Part shown: in pieces, positions 47,671-57,960 of the stretch
Position numbering within the stretch: position 1 is the stretch's first letter
Layout of the letters: each line of letters begins with the position of its first letter
Origin: Rhodanobacter sp.
GTDB taxonomy: Bacteria > Pseudomonadota > Gammaproteobacteria > Xanthomonadales > Rhodanobacteraceae
Direction: 5' to 3'
DNA length: 64,000 bases
NCBI GenBank assembly: GCA_030148505.1
Contig: JASBTI010000001.1
Location: 1-64,000, forward strand
Program-made: the position numbers and the translations under genes
Notes under the pieces: model-generated
Told to the model about the DNA's origin: nothing
What the model saw: only the letters and a program-made list of their open reading frames with translations
Database searches by the model: none

Positions 47671-50178
47671 TCAATGGCGACGCTTGTCGCGTTCAGCTCT
47701 CGACTCATACAAGCGCTTGTCCGCCTCGCCTAGCAGCTCATCCAGCGAACCACCCGCGTGTCGAACGGCGGAGCCGGTAGTAAAGGCGATAGGGGCGGTC
47801 CCACGGTCTTTCTGAAGACGTTCAACCGTCTTGTTGGTTGCTGCGAGGCCGGCACCCTTGAGCAAGATCGCGAACTCGTCGCCGCCGAGGCGGACCACAG
47901 CATCGCTCGGCCGCACATGGCGCTCTAAAAATCGACTCATGGCAACCAGCACCTCATCACCCCGTTGGTGCCCATAGGTATCGTTGATCTGCTTGAATCG
48001 GTCCAGGTCGATCACGATGCATCCCCATGCATCGGCTTCCTGCATATCTGCAGCCAGCTCGTCCAGGTACCGTCGGTTGAAACAACCCGTCAAAGTGTCC
48101 CGGATGCTCCAGTCCCGCAGTTGTTCAATATGCTGCTGACGTTCGGTGATGTCCTGGGCATGCCCGAGTACGTAAGCCTCCCCGCCTTCCTCGTCCAGGA
48201 CGTTGTCGTACTGCCACGTACGCTCGCTCCCGCCCGCAGCGATCAGCCGCATCGTGCCTGCGTCCTCCCCCTTTTTCCGGATTCGGGCGAGATAGCGCGG
48301 GAAGCGGTCGCGGGCTTCCGGGCCCATGAACTCGTCCAGCCGCCTGCCGAGCAAGTCGGCCAGTCCATAGCCAAGCGACTTCGCCGCTGCAGGATTTACG
48401 GACAGGATGATGCCGTCCAGATCGTGGGTGCAGATCAGGCCCAGGCTATGCTCGAACAACTTGCGAAAGCGGCGATCGCTGGCTTCCAGCGACTGCACCA
48501 CCCGTCGACGTATGGTGATGTCCTGGAAGGCACCAATCATGCGACGGGGACGACCCTCCTCGAACTCCACCGTGCCAATCGCCCGCCCCCAGAAGGCCCG
48601 CCCCTTGGCGGTGATCATCGGCAGCTCCAAATCCCAGCCACTGCCGTCATCCATCGCCTTTTGCACCGCTGCCGCCACGACCTCGCGGGCTTCAGGCGCA
48701 TAGAAATTGATGGCTTCCTCGAGGCTGGGCTCATAGCCGGCGGGAACCTCATGGATGCGGCAGGTTTCGTTGGACCAGACAACGCGATTGGTCAGCAGAT
48801 CCACTTCCCAACCCCCAACGCCCGCCAGTTTCCCGGTTTGCTCAAGAAACGCTTCACTGGCCCGAAGCCGACTTTCGGCAAGCAAGCGGCTGGTGACATC
48901 CTCGATCACCGCCATGCTTCTCAGCGGCCTTCCCTCCGCATCGCGTTCGAGTCGGGCAGAAAGCTCCACGTCGATGATTTCGCCGCTCTTGCAAACCATC
49001 TGATAGGCAATCCGATGGCAGTACCCGGTCGCCCGAAAGTCCTTAAGCACGGAACTGGCGTGAGCTTTGGATTCTTCCGTCAAAAAGTCGGTGGAAAGTC
49101 GCCCCATTACCTCTTCGCGCTGATAACCAAGTCGGTCAAGCCAGCGATCGCTGACGGACAGCAGGCGGCCCTCCGGATCGATCGAATGCAGCATCGCCGG
49201 TGTGCTTTCGTACAACGCGCGAGTACGAGCCTCGCTGGCCGCCAAGGCCAGCTCTGCCAGCTTGCGTGCGGTAATGTCGACACGGACTCCGAATATCGAT
49301 TGTGGCCTGCCCTGGCAGTCCCTGGCGCTAATCCGTGCGCGATCCAACACCCAAAGCCAGTGCCCGTCAGCATGGCGGATACGTACCTCGGCCCGATAAA
49401 GGGCACTCTCATCCTGCAGGTGCTGGTCAAACAGACCCTGCAAATGCATCAATTCATCCGGATGCACATCCAGTAACCACGGTGGAAGTCCCCCAGGCTC
49501 CGCAAGATCCTTGTCACCGACGCGCTCGGGATGACCAACGAGCTCATGCCAGTGTTTATTGGCGTGGATTTCCCCAGTATCCAACCGCCACTCAAGAGTG
49601 GCAGCCCGGGTTGCCTCAAGAATGTGCGTCAGCATCCCGCCCAGTTGCGCTTCACGGTACAGAGCCTCGGACCGCTCACGCGCGAGTACGCGCTGCTCCA
49701 GCGCCTCACTGGCAGCGCGAGCCAGTTGCTTCAATATGAGGCGCTGATGATCGGTCAGGGCACGAGGTTCGCGGTCGATCACGCACAACGTCCCCATCCG
49801 TAACCCGTCACTTAGCGTGATCGGCGCACCCGCATAGAAACGTATGCCGGGGTTTCCAACGACCAGCGGATTGTCGATGAAGCGCTGATCCAGCTGCGTG
49901 TCCGGCACCTCGAGAATCTCATCACCGAGGATCGCATGGGCACAAAACGCGGCGTCGCGTGGCGTTTGCGTGGCCTCCTCGAGCCCGTGGTTGGATTTGA
50001 ACCACTGCCGATCGGCATCGACCAGACTTACCAGTGCGATCGGCACACCAACCACCAAGGCCGCGGCCCGGGTCAACGCATCGAACAGTGGTTCTGCAGC
50101 CGAGTCCAGTACTGACAAAGCTTGCAATCGCGCGAGGCGTTCATTTTCGTTGGCAGGTTTTTGCGCTGGAGTCATCAT
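47671..50178 (-). CDS. Multi-sensor diguanylate cyclase (GAF-PAS-GGDEF)
   Basis: 835 aa, no membrane helix. GAF about 20-165 (LVSLVDADRQWFKSN, then CAHAIL and FYAGAPI); four PAS domains about 185-310, 315-440, 445-560 and 565-685 (e.g. GWEVDLLTNRVVWSNETC; LICTHDLDGIILSVNPAA); GGDEF domain to the end with LGGDEF near residue 765 and an RxxD inhibitory site (RPSD) five residues before it. An active cytoplasmic cyclase making c-di-GMP in response to several inputs. Confidence 0.92.
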   Translation of the reverse strand: MMTPAQKPANENERLARLQALSVLDSAAEPLFDALTRAAALVVGVPIALVSLVDADRQWFKSNHGLEEATQTPRDAAFCAHAILGDEILEVPDTQLDQRFIDNPLVVGNPGIRFYAGAPITLSDGLRMGTLCVIDREPRALTDHQRLILKQLARAASEALEQRVLARERSEALYREAQLGGMLTHILEATRAATLEWRLDTGEIHANKHWHELVGHPERVGDKDLAEPGGLPPWLLDVHPDELMHLQGLFDQHLQDESALYRAEVRIRHADGHWLWVLDRARISARDCQGRPQSIFGVRVDITARKLAELALAASEARTRALYESTPAMLHSIDPEGRLLSVSDRWLDRLGYQREEVMGRLSTDFLTEESKAHASSVLKDFRATGYCHRIAYQMVCKSGEIIDVELSARLERDAEGRPLRSMAVIEDVTSRLLAESRLRASEAFLEQTGKLAGVGGWEVDLLTNRVVWSNETCRIHEVPAGYEPSLEEAINFYAPEAREVVAAAVQKAMDDGSGWDLELPMITAKGRAFWGRAIGTVEFEEGRPRRMIGAFQDITIRRRVVQSLEASDRRFRKLFEHSLGLICTHDLDGIILSVNPAAAKSLGYGLADLLGRRLDEFMGPEARDRFPRYLARIRKKGEDAGTMRLIAAGGSERTWQYDNVLDEEGGEAYVLGHAQDITERQQHIEQLRDWSIRDTLTGCFNRRYLDELAADMQEADAWGCIVIDLDRFKQINDTYGHQRGDEVLVAMSRFLERHVRPSDAVVRLGGDEFAILLKGAGLAATNKTVERLQKDRGTAPIAFTTGSAVRHAGGSLDELLGEADKRLYESRAERDKRRH

Positions 50179-50523
50179 CTAGGTTCCTGTATCGACGAGT
50201 GGCTCAGGACGTGAGGAGATGCTGAACGAGGTAGCGGCACGCTGAAGCCTGATAACCTCGGCAAGCAAGGCTCGCCGCGCGCGACCCACTTGACCATGAC
50301 AGACGCCACGCACCCAGCCCAATAGTTACCTGTCCTCATTGGATGAACGTAAGGACTGCCAAGCGCTGGTCGAGTTCAAGTGGATCAGGAGTGCTAACGA
50401 CCTTGAGCATTGACGCCGGCGCCACCATACGAATAGTACATAACTGGATTGCCCTGTAGATGATCGGCAACAGAGCACTGTCGCACCCGTTTCCCTCCCC
50501 CACTCATCCCCGAGGACTCTTAA
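50179..50523. other. Divergent promoter gap, no gene seen
   Basis: 345 bp between the divergent cyclase and alkene reductase genes. It should hold both promoters. No repeat, hairpin or coding segment could be recognised. Confidence 0.5.
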
Positions 50524-51627
50524 ATGAAACACGGCGCCACCGAGCCAATGGACGACACCATCTTGTTCCAGCCCATCCAGGTGGGCGAACTGCAGCTTCC
50601 CAATCGTATAGTGATGGCGCCCCTCACTCGCAACCGCGCCAGTGCCGGCAACGTGCCCACGACGATGAATGCTACCTACTATGCTCAGCGCGCCGATGCC
50701 GGACTGTTGATCGCTGAAGCCACCCAGATCTGTCCCGAGGGCCAGGGCTACATCGCTACCCCCGGCATTCACTCTGCCGAGCAGGTTGCCGGCTGGAAGC
50801 TGGTAACCGATGCCGTGCATGCCCGGGGCGGGCGTATCGTGCTGCAGTTGTGGCATGTCGGGCGGATTTCCCACACCTCACTGCAGCCCGGCGGCAAGGC
50901 ACCCGTCGCGCCATCGGCAATCCGCGCGAATGCTAAGACCTTCGTCGCTGAAGGCTTTGTCGATGTCTCCGAGCCTCGGGCCCTCACGTTGGCGGAAATT
51001 CCCGGCTTGATCGAAAGCTACCGGCAGGCAGCGGCCAATGCTCGCGCAGCAGGCTTCGATGGTGTGGAGATTCATGCGGCCAACGGCTACCTTCTCGACC
51101 AGTTTTTGCGTGACAGCACCAATCAACGCGAAGACGCCTACGGCGGCAGTATCTCCAATCGCAGTCGACTGCTGGTCGAGGTCAGCCAGGCGGTAGCCGA
51201 TGAGGTCGGTGCCGGGCGCACCGGCGTTCGCCTTTCACCACTGACCTCGTTCGGTGATATCGCCGACAGTCGGCCACAGGCGTTGTTCAACCATGTGGTC
51301 GAACGTCTGGCCGATCTGAACCTGGCGTATCTGCATATCATTGAAGGCGAAACCGGCGGTGACCGTCAGCCCCAGCCCTTCGATTACGCCGCGATGCGCA
51401 AACCATTCCGTGGAGCGTGGATCCTCAATAACGGCTACGACCGCAGCATGGCCATCGAGGCAATTCGCCAGGGAAAAGCGGACCTGATCGCGTTCGGCCG
51501 ACCGTTCATCGCCAATCCCGACCTGACCCGCCGACTGCGGGAGGACGCCGAGCTCAATGAAGGTGATCCGGATACCTTCTACGGCGGTGGCGAACACGGC
51601 TATACGGACTACCCGGTAATGGGCTGA
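50524..51627 (+). CDS. Old yellow enzyme-type alkene reductase (NemA-like)
   Basis: 367 aa FMN TIM barrel. N-terminal NRIVMAPLTRNRA, substrate-binding His pair region (LWHVGRISHTSLQPGG), and the signature GVEIHAANGYLLDQFL then DSTNQREDAYGGS. It reduces activated C=C bonds or nitro compounds with NAD(P)H. The ATG at 50524 follows GAGGACTCTTAA; an ATG at 50551 is possible. It is followed by a hairpin. Confidence 0.92.
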   Translation: MKHGATEPMDDTILFQPIQVGELQLPNRIVMAPLTRNRASAGNVPTTMNATYYAQRADAGLLIAEATQICPEGQGYIATPGIHSAEQVAGWKLVTDAVHARGGRIVLQLWHVGRISHTSLQPGGKAPVAPSAIRANAKTFVAEGFVDVSEPRALTLAEIPGLIESYRQAAANARAAGFDGVEIHAANGYLLDQFLRDSTNQREDAYGGSISNRSRLLVEVSQAVADEVGAGRTGVRLSPLTSFGDIADSRPQALFNHVVERLADLNLAYLHIIEGETGGDRQPQPFDYAAMRKPFRGAWILNNGYDRSMAIEAIRQGKADLIAFGRPFIANPDLTRRLREDAELNEGDPDTFYGGGEHGYTDYPVMG

Positions 51628-51633
51628 AGGAAG

Positions 51634-51661
51634 GCGGGCCGAGGCTTGAGCTTCAGCCCGC
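51634..51661 (+). terminator. Hairpin after the alkene reductase gene
   Basis: GCGGGC (51634-51639) and GCCCGC (51656-51661) pair, with inner GAGGC/GCTTC pairing. It lies 7 bp after the stop. No T run. Confidence 0.45.
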
Positions 51662-51840
51662 TGGCATTACGGACACTTGTTGCCCGCATGGAGCACCATG
51701 ATGCTTCTTCGCCCTCGGGGAAAAACCGGCAACCACTGCGTGAGCGACTGCACGGATTGCAGGGCGCGGTTCCCCTTACTGTCAGCATGTCGGCAACCAC
51801 CTCGCGCGCCTGACACCGTCTTCATTACCTACTTGGAACC

Positions 51841-52422
51841 ATGTCTACCAATACCGTTGCCACCAACCAGCAGATGGATTACTTCGACGGCCACGAGCGT
51901 ATCTGGGTATTTGGCTACGGTTCGCTGATCTACAAGGCCGATTTCCCCTTCATTGAACGTCGGCCGGCACATATCCGGCACTGGACGCGACGGTTTTGGC
52001 AGGGCTCACATGATCATCGCGGGACTGCCGATGCGCCTGGCCGGGTTGTCACCCTGATTCCCGAATACGATGCGGTCTGCACCGGCATGGCCTACCTGAT
52101 TGTTCCGCAAGTACTGAGTCATCTGGATATACGCGAAAAAAACGGCTACCTGCGCGTTGTCACCGACATGCACCTGCACGACGGCAGCGTAGCGGAAGGT
52201 CTGGTCTACATCGCCACCGAAGACAACGCGGCCTTTCTCGGACCGGCTACCGAAGCCGATATCGCGCGACAGATTGCCGCCTCGACCGGTCCCAGCGGTC
52301 CCAACCGGGACTACCTGGTGCGTCTTGCCGAAGCCCTCCGAGAGCTTCGCGCAGACGACGCCCATGTCTATGCCATAGAACGGCATCTACAGGAACTGCT
52401 GCAGCAGGAGCGGGCCGCCTGA
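51841..52422 (+). CDS. ChaC-like gamma-glutamylcyclotransferase
   Basis: 193 aa. The substrate loop WVFGYGSLIYKADFP, the RRFWQGSHDHRG segment, and the catalytic Glu region IREKNGYLR match ChaC enzymes, which split glutathione to 5-oxoproline and Cys-Gly. The family is cytoplasmic and about 200 aa. It lies just upstream of the proline genes proBA, with csbD between on the other strand. Confidence 0.9.
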   Translation: MSTNTVATNQQMDYFDGHERIWVFGYGSLIYKADFPFIERRPAHIRHWTRRFWQGSHDHRGTADAPGRVVTLIPEYDAVCTGMAYLIVPQVLSHLDIREKNGYLRVVTDMHLHDGSVAEGLVYIATEDNAAFLGPATEADIARQIAASTGPSGPNRDYLVRLAEALRELRADDAHVYAIERHLQELLQQERAA

Positions 52423-52519
52423 CTGGATCGTACGCACCTCGCCACTGACCGGTACGGGGTACGGCAGGCTGTTTTTCATCAACCTGCCGCGGTGGGATGA
52501 GTAAACAACCGGACCGGAC

Positions 52520-52711
52520 TCAGTGACGATATTTGTCTTCTTCCTTGCGCTCGGCGTCCCGCGCCTTGCCCACTTCCTTCTGAACCTTGCCGGCATTTTT
52601 TTCCACGTTGCCGGCGGCCTCTTTCACCTTGTTGCCGGTGACCTTGCCCGCCACTTCCTTGGTGGCGCCCTTGACCTGGTGCTTGGTACCTTCGACCCGA
52701 TTGTGATCCAT
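52520..52711 (-). CDS. CsbD-family stress protein
   Basis: 63 aa from MDHNRVEGTKHQVKGATKEV, highly charged and helical with Lys/Glu/Gly repeats, as in the general-stress CsbD family. The longer in-frame reading is rejected: only from 52711 does it match the family. Molecular role unknown. Confidence 0.88.
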   Translation of the reverse strand: MDHNRVEGTKHQVKGATKEVAGKVTGNKVKEAAGNVEKNAGKVQKEVGKARDAERKEEDKYRH

Positions 52712-53059
52712 GGTGTATCTCCGCGATATCCGCGACATTGCGGACGTGGCGAGATATATCCCCGCGACTGTGGATACTTCGTGACCTCGCTGTTGGCTTG
52801 TCGTTTTCCTGCCAGCGCGGTTCAGTATCGCCAACTGGATGCCAGACCCGTCGTGGCAATTCCGCTGTCATCCCGATCTGCCAGAATGCCTCGTCACACG
52901 CACTCGCTTCCTGACAACCCGTTTCCAAAAGCCAGGGCATCGCGCATATTGGATGCGTACCGGCTTGCTTTCACGCCAGGCTGCCCCCATGTAGTGCGGC
53001 TATGCAGGGCAAATGCATGATGCATACACCCATCCTCGAATCCACCACGCCCCGAGTTG
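52712..53059. other. Divergent promoter gap, no gene seen
   Basis: 348 bp between csbD and proB. Contains a short palindrome ATGCATGATGCAT near 53015-53030 and the inverted GATATATC near 52750, but no gene. Confidence 0.4.
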
Positions 53060-54223
53060 ATGACGATACTAAAGACCTTCACCGAACAATCCGTCCCACC
53101 GTGGAAACGTGCCGTGCTGAAAGTTGGCAGTAGCCTGCTTGCTGCCGATGGCGGTGGACTGAGTACCCGTTATGCCTTGGGCTTGGCCCAGTTCATGACG
53201 GCCTGCCATGCATCCGGCCGGGAAATCATCCTGGTTTCCTCCGGTGCCGTGGCTGCCGGCCGTCTGTTGATGCAAGACCATGCCGATCAGCGCGTGGCAT
53301 CCAGTGCCCGTCGCCAGGCCATGGCCGCACTGGGTCAGACCCAGACCATTGCACTATGGCAAAGGCTTTTTGATCGTCCGCTGGCGCAGGTCTTGCTGAC
53401 CCACGACGACCTGCGCAATCGCCGCCGCTATCTGAATGCCCGCGCCACCCTGCGCGAACTGCTCAACCATCAAATTCTCCCCGTCGTCAACGAAAACGAT
53501 ACCGTGGCGGTGGACGAGCTTACGCTTGGCGACAATGACAACCTGGCCGCCATCGTCGCGGCACAGATGGACGCCGACCTGTTATTGATTGCCACCGATA
53601 TCGATGGCCTCTACACCGCCGATCCACGCAGCGTCAGCGATGCCGCACCCATCGATGTGGTCGAGGAAATGACTGCCGAGATCATGTCCATGGCCGGCGA
53701 CTCGGCCAGTTCGGTCGGTACCGGCGGCATGCGCAGCAAGCTGGTGGCTGCCGAGAAAGCCGCCGCGGCCGGTATCGAGACCGTGCTTTTCAACGGCCGC
53801 GACGGCGAGGTCGTGCGGCTGCTCTCACGCGACCTTTTGCGTGGGACACGCGTACGCACCTCAGCCACCCGATTGCAGGCACGCAAGTACTGGCTGCTGC
53901 ATGTGCCGCCGGTGCCCGGCCATATCCTGATCGATGACGGTGCCGTCAAGGCACTGAATGACGAAGGTGCTTCGCTGCTGCCCAAAGGGGTTATCGCCGC
54001 CGAGGGAGACTTTCATCGCGGCGACATGGTCGAAATCATTGCCGGCGCCAAAGGACAGCGATTCTCGATGGCACGCGGCATTACTCAGTACAGCGCTGCC
54101 GAAATCAACCAGATCGCCGGCTCACACACACGGGAAGTCGAGGCGATGCTCGGATACAGCTACGGCGAAGCCGTAGTGCATCGCGATGACCTCGTCACCC
54201 TGGACACAGGATTATCCGCATGA
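53060..54223 (+). CDS. proB: Glutamate 5-kinase
   Basis: 387 aa. The amino-acid-kinase domain opens [10 protein letters not shown] and contains [28 protein letters not shown] and [12 protein letters not shown]; a C-terminal PUA domain follows ([13 protein letters not shown] to [10 protein letters not shown]). First step of proline synthesis, normally inhibited by proline. The start is the ATG at 53060, just after a TTG. ATGA overlap with proA. Confidence 0.96.
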   Translation: MTILKTFTEQSVPPWKRAVLKVGSSLLAADGGGLSTRYALGLAQFMTACHASGREIILVSSGAVAAGRLLMQDHADQRVASSARRQAMAALGQTQTIALWQRLFDRPLAQVLLTHDDLRNRRRYLNARATLRELLNHQILPVVNENDTVAVDELTLGDNDNLAAIVAAQMDADLLLIATDIDGLYTADPRSVSDAAPIDVVEEMTAEIMSMAGDSASSVGTGGMRSKLVAAEKAAAAGIETVLFNGRDGEVVRLLSRDLLRGTRVRTSATRLQARKYWLLHVPPVPGHILIDDGAVKALNDEGASLLPKGVIAAEGDFHRGDMVEIIAGAKGQRFSMARGITQYSAAEINQIAGSHTREVEAMLGYSYGEAVVHRDDLVTLDTGLSA

Positions 54224-55506
54224 CCACCTCTGTACGCGAAAACGCCCTGAAGTGCCGCGACGCCGCGACGCAAATCGCCGAGCTCTCCGCAGCGGCGAAA
54301 AACGCCTTGCTGCATGCCATGGCTGATGCCCTGGAGGCGGGCACGGCCGACTTGCTTGCCGCCAATGCCAAGGATATGCAGGGCGCCCGCGAGAAAGGTA
54401 TTTCCGAGGCGATGCTCGACCGCCTAGCACTGGATGAGTCGCGCGTGGCCGGGATCGCCAAGGCCTTGCGCGAAATCGCTGCCCTGCCTGACCCGGTAGG
54501 ACAGGTCACCCGGCGCATTCAGTCGGACAAGGGCTTCAGTATCGAGCACGTACGGGTGCCGCTGGGCGTGGTGGCGATGATTTACGAGGCCCGCCCCAAT
54601 GTCACCGCCGACGCGGCGGCGTTGTGCATCAAGGCCGGCAACGGGGTGATCCTGCGCGGCGGCTCCGAGGCGGTGAACTCCAACCAGGCGATCGCCCGCT
54701 GCCTGCGCGGCGCACTACGCGAGGCCGGCTTGTCGGAGCATGCGCTGATGCTGCTGGATGACCTCAGCCGCGAGGCCATGCTCGAACTGATGCAGCTGTC
54801 GGATATTGTCGACCTGATCATTCCACGCGGCGGCGAAGGGCTTATCCGCTTCGTCACCGAAAATGCCAGGGTGCCGGTGATCAAGCACTATAAGGGCGTA
54901 TGCCATCTCTACGTCGATGCCGATGCCGACCTCGATGTCGCACTGGATATCTTGATCGACGGCAAGACCACCCGTCCGTCGGCCTGCAATTCGCTGGAAA
55001 GCTTGCTGGTCCACCGCGACATCGCCGACAGCTTCCTGCCGCGTGCGGCGGCGGCGCTGGTCGAGCGCGGGGTCGAGTTGCTCGGCGACGACGCTTCGCG
55101 TCAACGCGTGCCAGAGATGGCCGCCGCCACCGACGACGACTACGCCACCGAGTTCCTGTCACTGAAGCTCAGCATCGCCGTGGTCGACGACGTCGATGGC
55201 GCCATAGCGCACATCCGTCGCTACGGTTCGGATCACACCGAAGTCATCGCCACCCGGGACGAGGCGATCGCCAACCGCTTTGTGCACGCGCTACGGTCGG
55301 CGGTGGTGATGGTCAACACCTCCTCGCGATTCAGCGACGGCGGCGAGCTAGGTCTTGGCGCGGAAATCGGCATCTCCACCACCCGACTGCATGCCTACGG
55401 CCCGATGGGGGCCGAATCGCTGACCATCGAACGGTTTGTCTTGCGCGGGAATGGACAGGTGCGCCATGGTCGAGACAGCTCCGCCCCCAGCTCGACCGAG
55501 GCCTGA
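54220..55506 (+). CDS. proA: Gamma-glutamyl phosphate reductase
   Basis: 428 aa ALDH-fold enzyme reducing glutamyl phosphate to the semialdehyde. [20 protein letters not shown] and the catalytic Cys in [17 protein letters not shown] are diagnostic. Start overlaps proB by four bases. proC is not in the window. Confidence 0.96.
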   Translation: MTTSVRENALKCRDAATQIAELSAAAKNALLHAMADALEAGTADLLAANAKDMQGAREKGISEAMLDRLALDESRVAGIAKALREIAALPDPVGQVTRRIQSDKGFSIEHVRVPLGVVAMIYEARPNVTADAAALCIKAGNGVILRGGSEAVNSNQAIARCLRGALREAGLSEHALMLLDDLSREAMLELMQLSDIVDLIIPRGGEGLIRFVTENARVPVIKHYKGVCHLYVDADADLDVALDILIDGKTTRPSACNSLESLLVHRDIADSFLPRAAAALVERGVELLGDDASRQRVPEMAAATDDDYATEFLSLKLSIAVVDDVDGAIAHIRRYGSDHTEVIATRDEAIANRFVHALRSAVVMVNTSSRFSDGGELGLGAEIGISTTRLHAYGPMGAESLTIERFVLRGNGQVRHGRDSSAPSSTEA

Positions 55507-55534
55507 CCGCATCCAGCACGCTGCGGCGAGCGGA

Positions 55535-55576
55535 GGCACCATTTAACATGGTGCCGCGATGCCCATTGGGCATCGC
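55535..55576. terminator. Two adjacent perfect hairpins between convergent genes
   Basis: GGCACCAT-TTAAC-ATGGTGCC (55535-55555) abuts GCGATGCCCA-T-TGGGCATCGC (55556-55576) with no spacer. They lie 29 bp after proA and 40 bp before the end of the converging chemoreceptor gene, where a bidirectional terminator is expected. No T run. Confidence 0.6.
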
Positions 55577-55615
55577 GCGTATTCCAGCAAGAGCCCCGCA
55601 GCGGTCTTCGCCTGA

Positions 55616-57346
55616 TCAGATAGCGGCCAGCTCCGTTGCAGTCATCGGCTCCATGCGTTCACGGGTAACGTTCTCTGCGGTGCGCCGTCGCTGAGGCCTT
55701 TCCAACGCACGATGCGACGGTGCCGGGGCTGGCAGACCCGTGCAGCTTTGGCTGGCGTCGTCTTGCTTCACAGGGACATATTCGCCGCCCTGATCGGACC
55801 CGTCCGCCATACGGAAAAAGCCGACATGCCGCAGCAGCAACTGCGCCTGCTCCTGCATGGCGTGGCTGGCAGCGGCCGCCTCTTCCACTAACGCGGCATT
55901 CTTCTGCGTCACCTCATCCATCTGGATGACGGCAGTGTTGACCTGCTCGATTCCGGCCGACTGTTCCCGACTGGCTGCCGCAATCTCGGCGACGATCTCC
56001 GTCACCTCCGCCACGCTTCCCACAATACCCTCCAAGGTATGACCTGACTGGCTCACCAGCTCGGTTCCGGCCACCACCTTCTCCATCGAATCGCCGATCA
56101 GACCCTTGACCTCCCGCGCGGCAGTGGCCGCGCGTTGCGCCAGATGGCGTACTTCACCTGCCACTACGGCAAAACCCCGCCCCTGTTCCCCCGCCCGAGC
56201 CGCCTCTACCGCGGCATTGAGGGCCAGCAAGTTGGTCTGGAAGGCAATTTCATCGATCAAGCCCACGATGTCCGCGATCTTCCGGCTCGAGGAATTTATC
56301 TCGTCCATGGCTCGGGCCGCCTGCGCCGCCACTTCGCCGCCCCGGGTCGCCTGGTCGCGCGACTCCTGCGCCAGTTGGCTGGCCTGCGCCACATTGCCTG
56401 CATTCTGCTTGACCGTCGCCGTCATCTCCTCCATGGACGCCGCCGTTTCCTCCAGACTGCAGGCCTGCTCCTGGGTGCGCTCAGCGAGGTCATTGTTGCC
56501 CTGCGCAATCTGTTTCGCAGCAGCTCCTACCGAGGCGGAACTCGAGCGTACCCCCTGCACGATACCGGTCAGCTTGCCGTCCATGTGCCGGAGTGACTCC
56601 AGCAACCGACCCAGCTCGTCCCTACTCTCGATTTCGATCGTATTGCCAAGTCTTCCTTCGGCAATATTGTCGGCAACGCGCAAGGCGGTCCGAAGCGAGC
56701 GTGTGATGGAACGGATCAACAGGAAACCGAACAGCAGGCTGAGGGTCACCCCGCCCCCCATCGCCACATAGGCGACAAGCGCGTTGCGCCTTACCTGCTG
56801 TTCGTCGTGCGTATAGATTTCCCGCGCGAGATCCCTTTCCAGTTTGAAGATCATGATGACATCCTGTCTCGCCGCGGCGTAGTGGTCTTCGACGTCGCGA
56901 TCGAGCAACTTTACCGCCCGCTTGAAGTCACGCACAGCCAATGCCTGCAACACCTCTCCCATCGCCATATCCATGGCGTTCCGGTCCGCCTCGAAACGTT
57001 TTACCAGCGCGCGCTCCCGCTCCGACAGTTTTGCGCTCCGGAACGTCGCCAGCAACGGCGTGAGTTCAGCCTGCTCCTCATGTACCACGGCGATGGCGGC
57101 ATCCGCTTTCTGGGGACTTCCTGCATGGGCTGCGCGTAAAGCCACCGCCCGCTCGCCACCCAGTAGTTCGAACGCCATCGCCAGCGCGTTGGAAGGAACC
57201 AATTTGTTGCTATAGATATCGTGCAGTGATTGATTGCTGTATCGCAGGTCCCTTATTCCCAGCAGACTTACTGCTATCAGCATGGCACTGATGACACCGA
57301 GCGTGATCAATAATCTGGCTTTGATGGAAAGCTGTAACAACACCAT
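55616..57346 (-). CDS. Methyl-accepting chemotaxis protein, copy 1
   Basis: 576 aa from [17 protein letters not shown], the start that matches its paralogue and has GGGACGA upstream. First membrane helix 7-29, four-helix-bundle ligand domain about 35-190 with [14 protein letters not shown], second helix about 195-215, HAMP ([13 protein letters not shown]), and the signalling hairpin ([20 protein letters not shown]). The long C-terminal tail has no CheR pentapeptide. It should signal to CheA/CheW; ligand unknown. Confidence 0.92.
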   Translation of the reverse strand: MVLLQLSIKARLLITLGVISAMLIAVSLLGIRDLRYSNQSLHDIYSNKLVPSNALAMAFELLGGERAVALRAAHAGSPQKADAAIAVVHEEQAELTPLLATFRSAKLSERERALVKRFEADRNAMDMAMGEVLQALAVRDFKRAVKLLDRDVEDHYAAARQDVIMIFKLERDLAREIYTHDEQQVRRNALVAYVAMGGGVTLSLLFGFLLIRSITRSLRTALRVADNIAEGRLGNTIEIESRDELGRLLESLRHMDGKLTGIVQGVRSSSASVGAAAKQIAQGNNDLAERTQEQACSLEETAASMEEMTATVKQNAGNVAQASQLAQESRDQATRGGEVAAQAARAMDEINSSSRKIADIVGLIDEIAFQTNLLALNAAVEAARAGEQGRGFAVVAGEVRHLAQRAATAAREVKGLIGDSMEKVVAGTELVSQSGHTLEGIVGSVAEVTEIVAEIAAASREQSAGIEQVNTAVIQMDEVTQKNAALVEEAAAASHAMQEQAQLLLRHVGFFRMADGSDQGGEYVPVKQDDASQSCTGLPAPAPSHRALERPQRRRTAENVTRERMEPMTATELAAI

Positions 57347-57960
57347 GGTTCGTCCCTTATTCATGATTGAAAGTGTTCCTGTTCCCTCGCCGTATGCCAA
57401 ACTGACAACCGGCCCCACATCGCGTGTCACGGCGCCCGCGCACGGGCCGGAGGCAGCACTTGCCTCGACCCGATAGCTGCGCATTTTCCTACGATCGCAA
57501 TCAACCACATCGACCGCATGGGCAGGAAGATTGAACACGTCTCGCCATATTCGTGACGTAGGCCGCAAAATTCATGACGCAGCGGCTCAACCACCGCCCT
57601 ATGGGCGCTACTTCGTGAAGATCGTTCCGATCTTCGCGGGATGGTCGGCCAGAAAGCCCCGCGCGCGCGGCCCACACCCGGCACCCGACACACATGCTGG
57701 CTCGCGGACTTTTCTTCCACTGCCTGATCGTTCAGGCAAACGTCACACCGAGGCCCCTGCGCCCTTCTCCGATAGCCTCGGCAACTGTCAGGCAATCGCC
57801 GACTTGCCGAAGCCCATCGTCAACCAGCGAGCATTTTGGGTGGCGGTGACGACCGGGACGGCCCCGACTCATCGGCAGGGGCGTTGGAGGAGTGAGGAGC
57901 GCGGCTGCGGCGTGCTACACGGGACAACCACGCACTCTCTTGTCCACCCTCAAATTCAGC
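57347..57960. other. 614-bp gap between the chemoreceptor genes
   Basis: No gene is supported on either strand. A perfect palindrome GAAGATCG-TTC-CGATCTTC lies at 57617-57635. The gap should hold the copy 1 promoter and the copy 2 terminator. Open frames crossing it look like chance readings. Confidence 0.5.

Noticed and set aside
47965-49476. 503-aa plus-strand open frame
   Set aside because: Antisense of the multi-PAS diguanylate cyclase, whose domains are unmistakable.
57427-57795. 122-aa frame in the gap between the chemoreceptors
   Set aside because: Arg/Ser/Pro-rich chance reading with no ribosome-binding site or family pattern.
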